The translations under genes and the position numbers were made by a program. The notes under the pieces are model-generated. The model made no database searches. It saw only the letters and a program-made list of their open reading frames with translations, and was not told the origin of the DNA. From the NCBI GenBank assembly GCA_009712185.1, contig WASQ01000065.1, forward strand, positions 209,380-253,593: a stretch of DNA of 44,214 nucleotides, in the 5' to 3' direction. Origin of the DNA: Telmatospirillum sp. (lineage in GTDB: Bacteria > Pseudomonadota > Alphaproteobacteria > Rhodospirillales > Magnetospirillaceae). Shown piece after piece: positions 8,139 through 16,011 of the stretch. Every line of letters begins with the position of its first letter. Positions within the stretch are counted from its first letter, which is position 1.

Positions 8139-9326
8139 TTAGTTCGACAGGATGCGGCAGGCGAGCTGCGGGCGCACCGTCTTGAAGCCGTAAGCGACGT
8201 CGATGCGGCAAGGGAATTGGTCGTTGTTGATGTTGTACTGACGGACAATGCGCATGCTGATGCCGTCGATCGTGCGCCGGTCGCAGAAATCGACCCCGTC
8301 AGGCATCACGAGGTCCGCGGTCACGAACGCGAAAGCGTCCTTGTGGAAGGCAAGCGATGGGTTATAGACCCCCGACGGTCCGCCGATCTTGGTGATCGCC
8401 GCGCCCGATGCCGGCGCGCCATTGACGTTCTGCGGGCCTCCGCTGATGACGATCGACGGACTGATCGACACTGCTCCTGCGCCGCCGGCGTAAGGCGCCG
8501 TCACCACGAAGTTTTGGAGCTGGGAAGTGACCGCCTTGGTTTCCGGGTGGACCCGATAGACGCCCGCAATCTGGATGATGTCGCCCTTGGCGAAGGTCGT
8601 GGCACCCGCCTGAACGACTAGACTGTTACCGGTCTGATTCGCGCCATTGACGGTATAGCCGGTCGCGGCTGCCGCCGTGCCCGTCTGCTGGGCGGGCACG
8701 ATGGTGTTTTCGTAAAAATCGAAGCCGGACGTGCGCCCCATCAGACCTTCGCGGTATTGCTTGGCGATGGTGGTCGAATCCTGGAACAAGCCCTTCAGAG
8801 CGTTGACCAGATCGACATTGTCCTGAGTGGACAGAATGCAGGACCGGTTGTTGTCCGTCGGGGTCAGGTTGTCGTTCAGGATCTTCCTGGCCTGGAGGAC
8901 GGAGAGGAAGGCCGCCGGGGAGCCGATGTTGTTCACGGCGTTGTAGACGTCCAGCATCATGGTGAAGGCGTCGGCCTCGATGTTGGCCGCCAGGACCGCC
9001 ATCGCCGGTTCAAGGATCCGTTCACTGAAGTCGTCCAGGCGCAGAGTGAGGTCGAAGCTGGTAAAGTTCAGGTCGACGCCGGTCTGGTTCGACATCTGGA
9101 TGGGGACTGACGTTTCCTGAGTGTCCTGCGGGTTCAAGTTCGCCCCCCGCCGAATCACATATTGATTCGGAAGACGCGCATTCAGGGTGTCGCCGATCTT
9201 TGCGCCCTTTTTGGCATATTGATCGTCGTAGCTGCGGTTGATGTTGCCGACAAAGTTCAGCTTCTGGTGCAAAACGCGCAACGCTTCCCGCGTCACCATG
9301 GTCGGCGTAAGGATGTTGTTGGGCAT
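8139..9326 (-). CDS. Major coat protein, P22 gp5 family
   Basis: Protein of 395 residues starting MPNNILTPTMVTREALRVLHQ, with GGAGA upstream. The N-terminal phrase 'LTPTMVTREALRVLHQKLNF', the 'GDTLNARLPNQY' region and the C-terminal 'IDGISMRIVRQYN...FPCRIDVAYGFKTVRPQLACRI' are hallmarks of P22-type coat proteins with an HK97 fold. The scaffold gene lies immediately upstream in the operon, the usual order. It builds the icosahedral procapsid. An ATG or other start further upstream would fuse intergenic sequence and is rejected. Confidence 0.93.
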   Translation of the reverse strand: MPNNILTPTMVTREALRVLHQKLNFVGNINRSYDDQYAKKGAKIGDTLNARLPNQYVIRRGANLNPQDTQETSVPIQMSNQTGVDLNFTSFDLTLRLDDFSERILEPAMAVLAANIEADAFTMMLDVYNAVNNIGSPAAFLSVLQARKILNDNLTPTDNNRSCILSTQDNVDLVNALKGLFQDSTTIAKQYREGLMGRTSGFDFYENTIVPAQQTGTAAAATGYTVNGANQTGNSLVVQAGATTFAKGDIIQIAGVYRVHPETKAVTSQLQNFVVTAPYAGGAGAVSISPSIVISGGPQNVNGAPASGAAITKIGGPSGVYNPSLAFHKDAFAFVTADLVMPDGVDFCDRRTIDGISMRIVRQYNINNDQFPCRIDVAYGFKTVRPQLACRILSN

Positions 9327-9343
9327 GAAAAAGTCTCCATCGG

Positions 9344-9360
9344 GCCGGCTCAAAGCCGGC
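9344..9360 (-). other. GC hairpin upstream of the coat gene
   Basis: GCCGGC pairs with GCCGGC around TCAAA in the 74-base gap before the coat start. It may stabilise the coat mRNA or cause pausing. It has no U-tract. Confidence 0.35.
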
Positions 9361-9400
9361 GCTGGGACGCGGCGCCATCACGGCGCGGCATCGGGTTGAG

Positions 9401-10315
9401 TTATCGACGGCGTCGGGCCGCGAGCTGAGCGTTCCGTTTTTCGAGCCAGACTTCGTCGCTGTCGCTGTCGGCCAAGTCAGTGGTGGACTTGGCCCCGGTG
9501 CCTTTCGACACCTGCGGGACCGGTTTGACCTCGGACGCTGGCTTGGCGGTGGCGGCGGCGATCTGCCCCTTGACGGCGGCCTCCGCCTTCATCAGGCGGT
9601 AGCCGAGCAGCCACACCATGGGGTCGACCACGCCGCGGACCTGTTCGGGTGTCACTCCGAATGCCTCCACGGCGAATTTCTCGACATCCCGCAGCGTCTG
9701 CTCGCCGAAATCGGGGATTTTCTCCTTCAGGACACGCACCGCATCCTGGGCGGCTTTGGCGGTTTCCCGCTGCTGCTCGGCCGCGCGGTCCTGCTGGTAC
9801 TGCTGCGCCTGTCGCGCCAGATCGGCGCGGACCCCCTGAATCTGCTGCATTTGCCGGAACAGTGACGCGGCGCGGGCCGGGTCCTGCTGTTCGAGCTGTG
9901 CCCACTGCTGGGGGGTCTGGGGCATGCCGCCGAGCTGATGATCGAGCAACTTGATTGTCGCCATGCGGTCAAGGTGCGCGTCGTCGGCTTTCGCCCGCTC
10001 CGCAATCTCGGCCTGCTGGGGCTCCAGGGCCTTCCGCTGCGCGGCGACAGCCTGCGTCTTCTGCGTATAGTCCGACTGGCGCAGGAAGGCGTCTTTGAGC
10101 GCCTTGGGGACCCGGTACTTACTGCCCTCGTAATCGACCTCCTCCGTGTCGTCCTCCGGGGTCTGAGGCGTCGGCTTTCCCTCTCCGGTGGTGATTTCCT
10201 GTTCGGGTTCCGGCAGCTCGTAGCGGAGAGACGGGGTTTCGGTCGTGGTGGTCGTGGCGGCGGGTCCTTCCGGCGCCTGCGCACCGGCCGGGCTGCCCGC
10301 GATTTCGAGGGTCAT
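9401..10315 (-). CDS. Scaffolding protein of a P22-like head
   Basis: Protein of 304 residues. Residues 1-60 are acidic and Pro/Thr/Glu-rich; residues 65-200 are helical and Gln/Ala-rich with likely coiled coil (RQMQQIQGVRADLARQAQQYQQ); a helical domain follows; the C-terminus is basic (LAARRRR). Acidic N-terminus, long helices and a basic coat-binding tail match head scaffolds, and the position between portal and coat is standard. A 'VDYEGSKYRVPKALKDAFLR' segment near residue 60 is common in such phage scaffolds. Confidence 0.85.
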   Translation of the reverse strand: MTLEIAGSPAGAQAPEGPAATTTTTETPSLRYELPEPEQEITTGEGKPTPQTPEDDTEEVDYEGSKYRVPKALKDAFLRQSDYTQKTQAVAAQRKALEPQQAEIAERAKADDAHLDRMATIKLLDHQLGGMPQTPQQWAQLEQQDPARAASLFRQMQQIQGVRADLARQAQQYQQDRAAEQQRETAKAAQDAVRVLKEKIPDFGEQTLRDVEKFAVEAFGVTPEQVRGVVDPMVWLLGYRLMKAEAAVKGQIAAATAKPASEVKPVPQVSKGTGAKSTTDLADSDSDEVWLEKRNAQLAARRRR

Positions 10316-10515
10316 GAAAAATCTCCATGTTTGGGGTGCGCCTCGGCGGCGCGGCGAAGGGGACCTTTGCCCCTATCGGATGGGCGGCTTGATGCAACGG
10401 GCGCCGTGGAGTAAATTTCGATCACGCCCAACGGATACCGGGAGGCCTGCGCAAGCGGGCTCCGGCGGCCCCTCAAGGGGAGTAGATCCGAATTTTCCCC
10501 CGGACGTTGGGCGCG
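10316..10515. other. Gap between scaffold and upstream gene, no gene seen
   Basis: About 200 bases without a convincing reading frame. It holds short GC inverted repeats, including CCCC-TCAA-GGGG near 10,469-10,480 and GGGG-ACCTTTG-CCCC near 10,360. No U-tract follows them on the transcribed strand. It may hold a transcript processing or pausing site ahead of the highly expressed scaffold and coat genes. Confidence 0.4.
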
Positions 10516-11226
10516 TTACTTCTGCCGTCCCCTGGCATAGGTCGAAAACAGCAGTGTCGGGCGATTGCCGCTCTGCAGAAAGACGGCCTTGTCATTCACC
10601 AAATTGCCCTTCTCATCGACCCGCGGCGAGGGGTTGCGCAGCGACGGACCGGTATTGTCCAGGGACACCCGGCTTTCCGGCGCCATTCCACCTTGAATCT
10701 GTTGCAGGATTTCGTCGATCGACAGGCCGTCTTTCCCGACACGGCTGTTGTAATGATGATTGCCGTCGTAGAAGACTTCCTGGGTGTTGAACGGCGGCAT
10801 GGACCGCTGTTGACGCGCCGCATTCAGGTCCTGGAACTGCTGGTCCGTCAGGACCCCGATTGGATCCGCCGCCGGCTTGGGCTCGACCGGAAGCCCGGCC
10901 ATGCCCTGATCAGCGCGGCGCGCCATGGTCTCCAATTTGGCGCGAGCGACGGCCAGTCCCTCCGGATAGAGCGGGGCTGCAAATCCCAGCGCCGCCCCCG
11001 CCACGGGGCTTCCAGGCTCGGTCATCACCGCCTGCCGATCCTCTGGTGTCTGAGCGGCCGCAAGCCGGTCCTGGTAGTCGTTCATCCGATCGAGAAAGGA
11101 CGGCTGACCGACCATGTGCGGCGACACCACGCTGGTAATGGCATAGCCGGCCCGCCGGTTCAGGTCCTGGAGTGCATCCGCCAGCGGCCCCGCGTGCTTC
11201 CGCAGTGCGTCCAAGAGACCCGTCAT
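10516..11226 (-). CDS. Phage protein with conserved C-terminal module, possibly PBECR-like
   Basis: Protein of 236 residues; the start overlaps the portal stop (ATGA). The N-terminal 110 residues are helical. The C-terminal 90 residues contain HHYNSRVGKDGLSIDEILQQ, then SLRNPSPRVDEKGNLVNDKAV and a basic end. This module, with a His-x-Tyr-x-Ser-Arg start and a DE..GN.V.D.AV segment, appears in many phage and polyvalent proteins (from memory) and resembles small nuclease-like domains of the PBECR kind. That assignment is tentative. Position next to portal suggests a virion-associated protein, possibly injected. Confidence 0.65.
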   Translation of the reverse strand: MTGLLDALRKHAGPLADALQDLNRRAGYAITSVVSPHMVGQPSFLDRMNDYQDRLAAAQTPEDRQAVMTEPGSPVAGAALGFAAPLYPEGLAVARAKLETMARRADQGMAGLPVEPKPAADPIGVLTDQQFQDLNAARQQRSMPPFNTQEVFYDGNHHYNSRVGKDGLSIDEILQQIQGGMAPESRVSLDNTGPSLRNPSPRVDEKGNLVNDKAVFLQSGNRPTLLFSTYARGRQK

Positions 11227-13289
11227 TCCGCTTCGACCTGCTGCACCAGGGTCGCCGGATCGGCCGGCTGGGACTTGGCCGCGCCGATCATGGCGACGAC
11301 GATCTTGGTGAGGTTGTCCATCTTCGCCAGCATGACGTCGGTCCGTCGGTCGTCGGCCTCGCTCTCGGCGGCGCGGGCGGCCTCGACGGCGTTCTGCGCG
11401 ACGATCTGGCGATGCTGCGCCTCTTGTTTGGACATCTCGACACCGGCCGCCATCTGAGCCTTGAACTCCTCAATGGCGCGGGCGCCCGCGACCTTGATCT
11501 GTTCACGCGCCTGATCACCCTGCACCCGGATGTTTTCGAGGGCCATTTCGTGCTGAAGCTGCGCCTGCTGCGCGGCCTGCGGATCCGGCTGTTGCTGCTG
11601 GGCAAGCGCCTGGAGACGCTGTGCGATTTCGTCAGCACCGGGCCAATCGAGATTCTTGACCAGGAGATCGGCGATGGCCGGCGCCGCCTGCGGATATGCT
11701 TGCAGCAGTTCAATCATCTGGGCGGCGGCTTCTTCCCGCCGCGTCTCGTAGCTCGGGCCGGCGTCCACCACCACGTCATATTTGCCGACGGTGAGATCGT
11801 AGAGGACCTTGCCGTCTGCCTGCGGCTGGTTGATCGGCATCGTCAGTTGCGTGCCGTCCGGCTCGATCACGCGGACAATGCGCTCCTCGGAATAGACATG
11901 CGGGATAAGGTCAACGAGGATTCGCCCCGTATGCTCGATCGCGCGCGCCAGATTATCCGCGAAATGGAACGTGCCGCGGTCGCCCTGCCGCTGACGGGCC
12001 AGGATGGCGCGACCACTCGTCTCATTGCCCTGGGCGCCGAGTGAGGGGTCGAAGATCCCCATGATCGCCTTCAGGTCGTCCTGCGCATTGGCGGCTTCCT
12101 GCAGCGCACCCGCTGGCGGCCCCGCGAAGGGCTGGCGCTGCGGCGGTTGCGTCCCCCGCTTGTACTCGATGTAAGGCCAGTTCTGGCTATTGGCGGTCGC
12201 CCATTTGGCGCTATCGACGTCGAAGGATCCCTCCTCGCCGATCCAGGGCGCGCGCGGGGCCAGTGCGACCAATTCCGTCGACGCTGTGCGCCAATAGTTG
12301 AAATTGCGCTGCGCGTCCTTCGCATCGCGGATCATCGACCGGAAATAGCGCTTTCCCTCGACGTTCACTTCATCGCCATAGACCGGGACGATCGGGATGT
12401 AGTGGCCGGCCCAGGGGTTTTTTTCCAGCACCTCGGCTCCGGTCATGATCTTCTGGGTGACCTTCCAGGATTTCGTGGGGCGCTCGCCCACCACCTGATA
12501 CCCTTGAGAGGCAAAGGCCTCTTTGGCGGCGGCGAACTTCTCCGCATCCACCACCATCGGCGAGAGGTTGGGGCCGGCGATTTTCACGATCTGGCGCGTG
12601 ACCTCTTCGCGGCGCCACCACTCGGCCACCATGATGGTCTCTTTGTCGCCCCAGGGCTGCGGCAGTTGGTCATAGCCAAGGTCATCCCAATCAACCTCCT
12701 CAGCGCCCTTGTATTTGCGGCGGAACTCGGCCCGCGGCATGGTGTCGACCACGAACGAGCTGTTCCAGTCGCTGCTGTCGGCGGCGGTGCTGTGCGGGTC
12801 GCCATACACGGAGAAAGGGTTGGCGATGCGCTCGATCAGCAGATCCATGTCAAAGCTGTCGTCGTGTGCATAGTCGACCGCCACACGCCAATAGCCGAAG
12901 CCCATCGACACGGAGCACTCGACGCCCGTGTCATAAGCAGTGTCGGCCTTCGAGGCATACTGGACCGACCGGATCAGGCCGTCGAAAACCTTGGCAACCT
13001 GGACGTCGGCGCCGCTGTCGACCGGCCGGACCTTGATTTGCGGGCGGTTCTGCCGGGCGTCATTGACGACCTGTCGGATGAAGCTGGGTAGCCGGTTAAA
13101 GGTCAGGCACGGTCGCCCGTCGAGTTCGCGGGACCGCACGTCGGCCGGCGCCCACTGCTCGCTCAGACGACCGAACCGCAGATCGTCGAGAGCATGCTTG
13201 CGGTTATCGGCTTCCGCGTCCGACGCGAGCTTGAACGCTTCCAGCCCTTCCTTGACCGCGTCTTCGGCTTTGGTGTCGTCTTTTGCCAT
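11223..13289 (-). CDS. Portal protein, P22-like
   Basis: Protein of 688 residues. Residues 30-70 contain EQWAPADVRSRELDGRPCLTFNRLPSF, followed by the 'QVVNDARQNRP' segment and the 'GFGYWRV' and 'NPFSVYGDP' segments typical of P22-type portals. The C-terminal 180 residues are Gln/Ala-rich helices, likely the barrel. It forms the dodecameric DNA entry channel and contacts large terminase and adaptor. Length is near that of the family. It is followed by the ATGA-coupled unknown gene. Confidence 0.93.
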   Translation of the reverse strand: MAKDDTKAEDAVKEGLEAFKLASDAEADNRKHALDDLRFGRLSEQWAPADVRSRELDGRPCLTFNRLPSFIRQVVNDARQNRPQIKVRPVDSGADVQVAKVFDGLIRSVQYASKADTAYDTGVECSVSMGFGYWRVAVDYAHDDSFDMDLLIERIANPFSVYGDPHSTAADSSDWNSSFVVDTMPRAEFRRKYKGAEEVDWDDLGYDQLPQPWGDKETIMVAEWWRREEVTRQIVKIAGPNLSPMVVDAEKFAAAKEAFASQGYQVVGERPTKSWKVTQKIMTGAEVLEKNPWAGHYIPIVPVYGDEVNVEGKRYFRSMIRDAKDAQRNFNYWRTASTELVALAPRAPWIGEEGSFDVDSAKWATANSQNWPYIEYKRGTQPPQRQPFAGPPAGALQEAANAQDDLKAIMGIFDPSLGAQGNETSGRAILARQRQGDRGTFHFADNLARAIEHTGRILVDLIPHVYSEERIVRVIEPDGTQLTMPINQPQADGKVLYDLTVGKYDVVVDAGPSYETRREEAAAQMIELLQAYPQAAPAIADLLVKNLDWPGADEIAQRLQALAQQQQPDPQAAQQAQLQHEMALENIRVQGDQAREQIKVAGARAIEEFKAQMAAGVEMSKQEAQHRQIVAQNAVEAARAAESEADDRRTDVMLAKMDNLTKIVVAMIGAAKSQPADPATLVQQVEAE

Positions 13290-13366
13290 GTCTGTCCTTG
13301 AGACGGGGCGTCGTCACGACGCTCCAAGGGGGGGATCATTGGTCCAAATGTCGCGTGGTTCAGTCA

Positions 13367-13852
13367 TCACGAAACCATCCAATCATCGGCCAGCACGTCG
13401 GTCTGGGACGCCAGCCACGGCACCACCTGACCATCGGCCGTTTTCATGTCGATGTGCGCGTGGTAGCTGATCTCGGTTCCCTCGGGATAAATGCCAAGGA
13501 GCGGCGCCCTGTTGACCTTGAAGCGGCTGCCGGGGACCAGGAACAGAAACATTCCCTTGCCATTCCAGCCAGCGCGGGAAACACGAAGCCCCTTCTTCAA
13601 AGCCTCGACCGCCAGCCCGAACGACATGCCGGACGTAGGGCGGTAGGCATTGTCGGCCGGGGCCTTGGGGGACCAGGAAACATACCCGTCATGCCCCGGA
13701 ACGTTCGGTTTCCAGACATCCAGATATTCAACGAGATAGCCCTCATCAGAACCGTCCTCGTCAGCGGGAAGCGGCCACCCCCGATAATCGTTGTATTCAG
13801 CCCGGGTCATCGGGCGCATTTTCACGATCTTGGTGCCGATATAGGTTTGCAT
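13367..13852 (-). CDS. DUF2829 (Tad2-type, anti-Thoeris) domain protein
   Basis: Protein of 161 residues; ATG at 13,852 preferred over an adjacent GTG. Residues 76-161 form a DUF2829 domain: MSFGLAVEALKKGLRVSRAGW near its start and VVPWLASQTDVLADDW at its end. DUF2829 is the family of Tad2, which sequesters the cyclic ADP-ribose-type signal of Thoeris defence. Residues 1-75 form a second conserved phage domain (YIGTKIV, PMTRAEYNDYRGW, DEGYLVEYLD, GYVSWSPK) of unknown role. It lies between large terminase and portal in the late operon, so it would be made late, unless separately transcribed. Family membership is strong; anti-defence activity here is inferred. Confidence 0.85.
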   Translation of the reverse strand: MQTYIGTKIVKMRPMTRAEYNDYRGWPLPADEDGSDEGYLVEYLDVWKPNVPGHDGYVSWSPKAPADNAYRPTSGMSFGLAVEALKKGLRVSRAGWNGKGMFLFLVPGSRFKVNRAPLLGIYPEGTEISYHAHIDMKTADGQVVPWLASQTDVLADDWMVS

Positions 13853-13856
13853 CACA

Positions 13857-15149
13857 TCACCCCATCCATGACCCCGCCGGCCTCGGCGGGGGTTTGCGTT
13901 TCTGCTGCTGCGGCTCTTCGTAGGCCACGCACATCAGGCCGAATGCGTCGGCGCCGTGGCTGGCCCAGTCGTGCTCAGGACCAAGACCGATTTCCCGGTT
14001 CTCGTCCTTCTTTTCGTGGTAGGCGCCGAGCGCCTCCCGTCCGCCTTCGGTCGTCGCGCCGTTGAACCAGCACGCCGGAAATAACCGGCGGCCGGCCTCG
14101 ATGCGCATGGCAGCGGCGCCTTTTCCCTGGTTCGGGATCACCGTCACGTCATAGCCGGCGTCGCGGAAAGCGCTCTCGTAGGAGACGTCGAACACCCGGT
14201 CGTTGGTTTTGCCGTCATGCGGCAGCCAGATCTGCGCCCGGTCCGGCGTGTAGCCCTGGGACCGCATCCATGCCAGATGCGAGGCGAGCGGCTGTCCCTG
14301 AGCCTCGTAATAATTCAGGACCCTGATTTCGCGGCCAACGAACTGGGCGGTCCAGATGGCGAAGGAGTCGGCCTTGGCGCCGGTGCCGCCGATGTCGCAG
14401 AACAGGCGGATGGTCATCAGCGGGTCGGCGGCGACACGGCCGATGCGGCCTTCCTGCTTGGCCTTGATCAGGTCGGCGGCGTAATAGGCGCCCTCGGTCA
14501 CTTTCTCGTAGTCGCCGTCCCAGATGTGCGGGTACTGATCGGGCCGGTCGCGCATGTCGTCCTGCCGCTCCTGTTCGAGCTCGGCGGGGAACCACGGATT
14601 GTCCGACCAGTTCGCCATGACGGTTACAGTTCCGGTCGGAGGCGTCGGGCCGCGCAACAGCGCGTTGATGGCGTCGCGCTTGCGGCGAGGGTTCCAGGAA
14701 AACCAGAGCTGGGAGCCCGGTGCGCGGATTGTGGGGCGCAGGAGCGTAAGGCTCCGCGCCGATATCGTGTGGGCCTCCTCAGCCCAGGCCCGCTTGAACC
14801 CCTCCAGCGACTTGATGGTCTCGGCGGTGTGGTCCTGCATGCCTTGAAACACGATCACGCCATCGCCCGGGGTCTCAATCACTTGGTCGAAGCTGCGGAA
14901 GCCCTCACGCTCCAAACCAAATTCTTTGATTTTGTTGTCCAACAGGCGCTTCGCGCTCTCTTTCAGGCTCTTCTGAACCTCACGGATACAGACGCTGCAG
15001 AGGCCCCGCTCCCCGAGAGAATCTTCCAGCAGCATCCCGGCGAAGAAGTGAGATTTCCCGGATCCTCGGCCGCCGTAAGCCCCCTTGTATCGCGCCGGTT
15101 CGAGGAGCGGGACAAAGACCTCAGCGGTCGGGATCTGAAGGACGGACAA
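13857..15149 (-). CDS. Terminase large subunit
   Basis: Protein of 430 residues. Walker A is GGRGSGKS at 26-33, Walker B is in the RAWAEEAHTIS segment near residue 138, and the nuclease half begins with the acidic FCDIGGTGAKAD segment near 246. It pumps DNA into the procapsid and cuts it. The start is a TTG that overlaps the small terminase gene by 29 bases; no nearby ATG or GTG keeps the Walker A region with normal spacing, so TTG is accepted with some doubt. It is of the Terminase_3/PBSX-like type. Confidence 0.92.
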   Translation of the reverse strand: MSVLQIPTAEVFVPLLEPARYKGAYGGRGSGKSHFFAGMLLEDSLGERGLCSVCIREVQKSLKESAKRLLDNKIKEFGLEREGFRSFDQVIETPGDGVIVFQGMQDHTAETIKSLEGFKRAWAEEAHTISARSLTLLRPTIRAPGSQLWFSWNPRRKRDAINALLRGPTPPTGTVTVMANWSDNPWFPAELEQERQDDMRDRPDQYPHIWDGDYEKVTEGAYYAADLIKAKQEGRIGRVAADPLMTIRLFCDIGGTGAKADSFAIWTAQFVGREIRVLNYYEAQGQPLASHLAWMRSQGYTPDRAQIWLPHDGKTNDRVFDVSYESAFRDAGYDVTVIPNQGKGAAAMRIEAGRRLFPACWFNGATTEGGREALGAYHEKKDENREIGLGPEHDWASHGADAFGLMCVAYEEPQQQKRKPPPRPAGSWMG

Positions 15150-15420
15150 TGATGCGCTCGACGCGATGGATCAGGCTGATCGGATCGCTATCGTCATCCC
15201 CGCCGATCGGCTGCACCGGCTTGCCCAGCCCGCGATCCAGCAAGGAGTTTGCCGCCGCGACCCGGGCGGCGTCCGAAGCCTTCGGGTTGGTGCAGATTTC
15301 CACCAGCGCCTCGATCGCGGCCGGCGCGTGTTCCTGGGCGAGCTTACGGATTTCCGCAATGACCTTGGGGCGGCCGCCCGGATTGCCGGACTGCCCCTTC
15401 TGGAAGGGCTTCAGGGACAT
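15121..15420 (-). CDS. Small terminase subunit-like protein (DUF5681-type)
   Basis: Protein of 99 residues starting MSLKPFQKGQSGNPGGRPK. This opening is the DUF5681 signature and is common in small terminase-like or DNA-binding phage proteins. The rest is helical (AIEALVEICTNPKASDAARVAAANSLLDRGLG). Overlap with the large terminase gene supports a role in DNA recognition for packaging. It is the first late gene after the antiterminator gap. Confidence 0.75.
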   Translation of the reverse strand: MSLKPFQKGQSGNPGGRPKVIAEIRKLAQEHAPAAIEALVEICTNPKASDAARVAAANSLLDRGLGKPVQPIGGDDDSDPISLIHRVERIIVRPSDPDR

Positions 15421-15472
15421 GGGGGCTTGCCTTGAGGGGATTGGCGCGTCGCGCCTGTCGCGGTCTTCGATA

Positions 15473-15480
15473 GCTACCGC
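15473..15480 (-). promoter_or_regulatory. ops-like element (candidate antiterminator loading site)
   Basis: On the transcribed strand the octamer GCGGTAGC matches the core of the RfaH ops element (GGCGGTAGCGTG) at 8 of 12 positions, all in the central block. It lies in the 78-base gap between the RfaH-like gene and the small terminase gene. The pause bases at the 3' end of ops are not conserved. The octamer occurs at least twice more in the window, on the plus strand inside genes (about 9,596 and 20,155), so chance is possible; position is the main support. Confidence 0.35.
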
Positions 15481-15498
15481 ACTGGCGGGGTCCTTGCC

Positions 15499-16011
15499 TC
15501 ACGCCAGTTCAACTTTGCAGGGCTCCATTTCTACCACGGTTTTTCGGCCGAATAAACCCAGCAGTAGTGCCACGCGCCCTTTCGACGACGATATGCAGGT
15601 CCCTGTGAAATCAGAAAACGGCCCCTCAAGCACGCGAAGGTCTTGTCCAGGCTGATACTCGATCATCGGCGTGACCGCGTCATCGAGCGAGACGACCCCT
15701 TCGATCTCGGCAGCCACCCACTTGTCGACAAGCTCATCAGGGATCGGTTGAGGGACCTCTGCGGAGATCGGCAGCAGCTTGACGACCCCACGCGTCCCGT
15801 TGATCGACCGCCACCGGTCGACGTCGCGGTCAAAACGGATCAGCAGATACCCGCAGAGCAGAGGTTCCTGGACGTCGTAGGACCTGCCATCGACGACCTT
15901 CCGAACCCTGACCCGGGGCGAATAGACCCGGAAGCCCTGGCGAACCAGATTGACCTTCGCGAACGCCTCGGACTTGGGCTGAACTGCGGCGACATACCAG
16001 CGGCTGCTCAT
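15499..16011 (-). CDS. NusG/RfaH-like transcription antiterminator
   Basis: Protein of 170 residues. Residues 1-105 are a NusG N-terminal (NGN) domain: WYVAAVQPKSEAFAKVNL, then DVQEPLLCGYLLIRFD and INGTRGVVKLLP. Residues 120-147 form a KOW motif with GQDLRVLEGPFSDFTGT. The segment EPL-x-x-x-YL-x-x-x-FD followed by INxTRGV resembles RfaH more than housekeeping NusG. Such factors bind RNA polymerase and suppress pausing and termination. It is last in the early leftward cluster and sits directly before the terminase and structural genes, so a role as late-gene antiterminator is inferred. ATGA overlap with the upstream gene sets the start. Confidence 0.88.
   Translation of the reverse strand: MSSRWYVAAVQPKSEAFAKVNLVRQGFRVYSPRVRVRKVVDGRSYDVQEPLLCGYLLIRFDRDVDRWRSINGTRGVVKLLPISAEVPQPIPDELVDKWVAAEIEGVVSLDDAVTPMIEYQPGQDLRVLEGPFSDFTGTCISSSKGRVALLLGLFGRKTVVEMEPCKVELA

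Noticed and set aside
9594-9604. A second GGCGGTAGC match to ops, on the plus strand
   Set aside because: It is inside the scaffold gene on the non-transcribed direction for this operon, so it cannot serve the antiterminator. It shows that the octamer arises by chance here, as does another copy near 20,155.
11172-12044. Rightward frame opposite the portal gene
   Set aside because: It is antisense to a well recognised portal protein and has no domain of its own.
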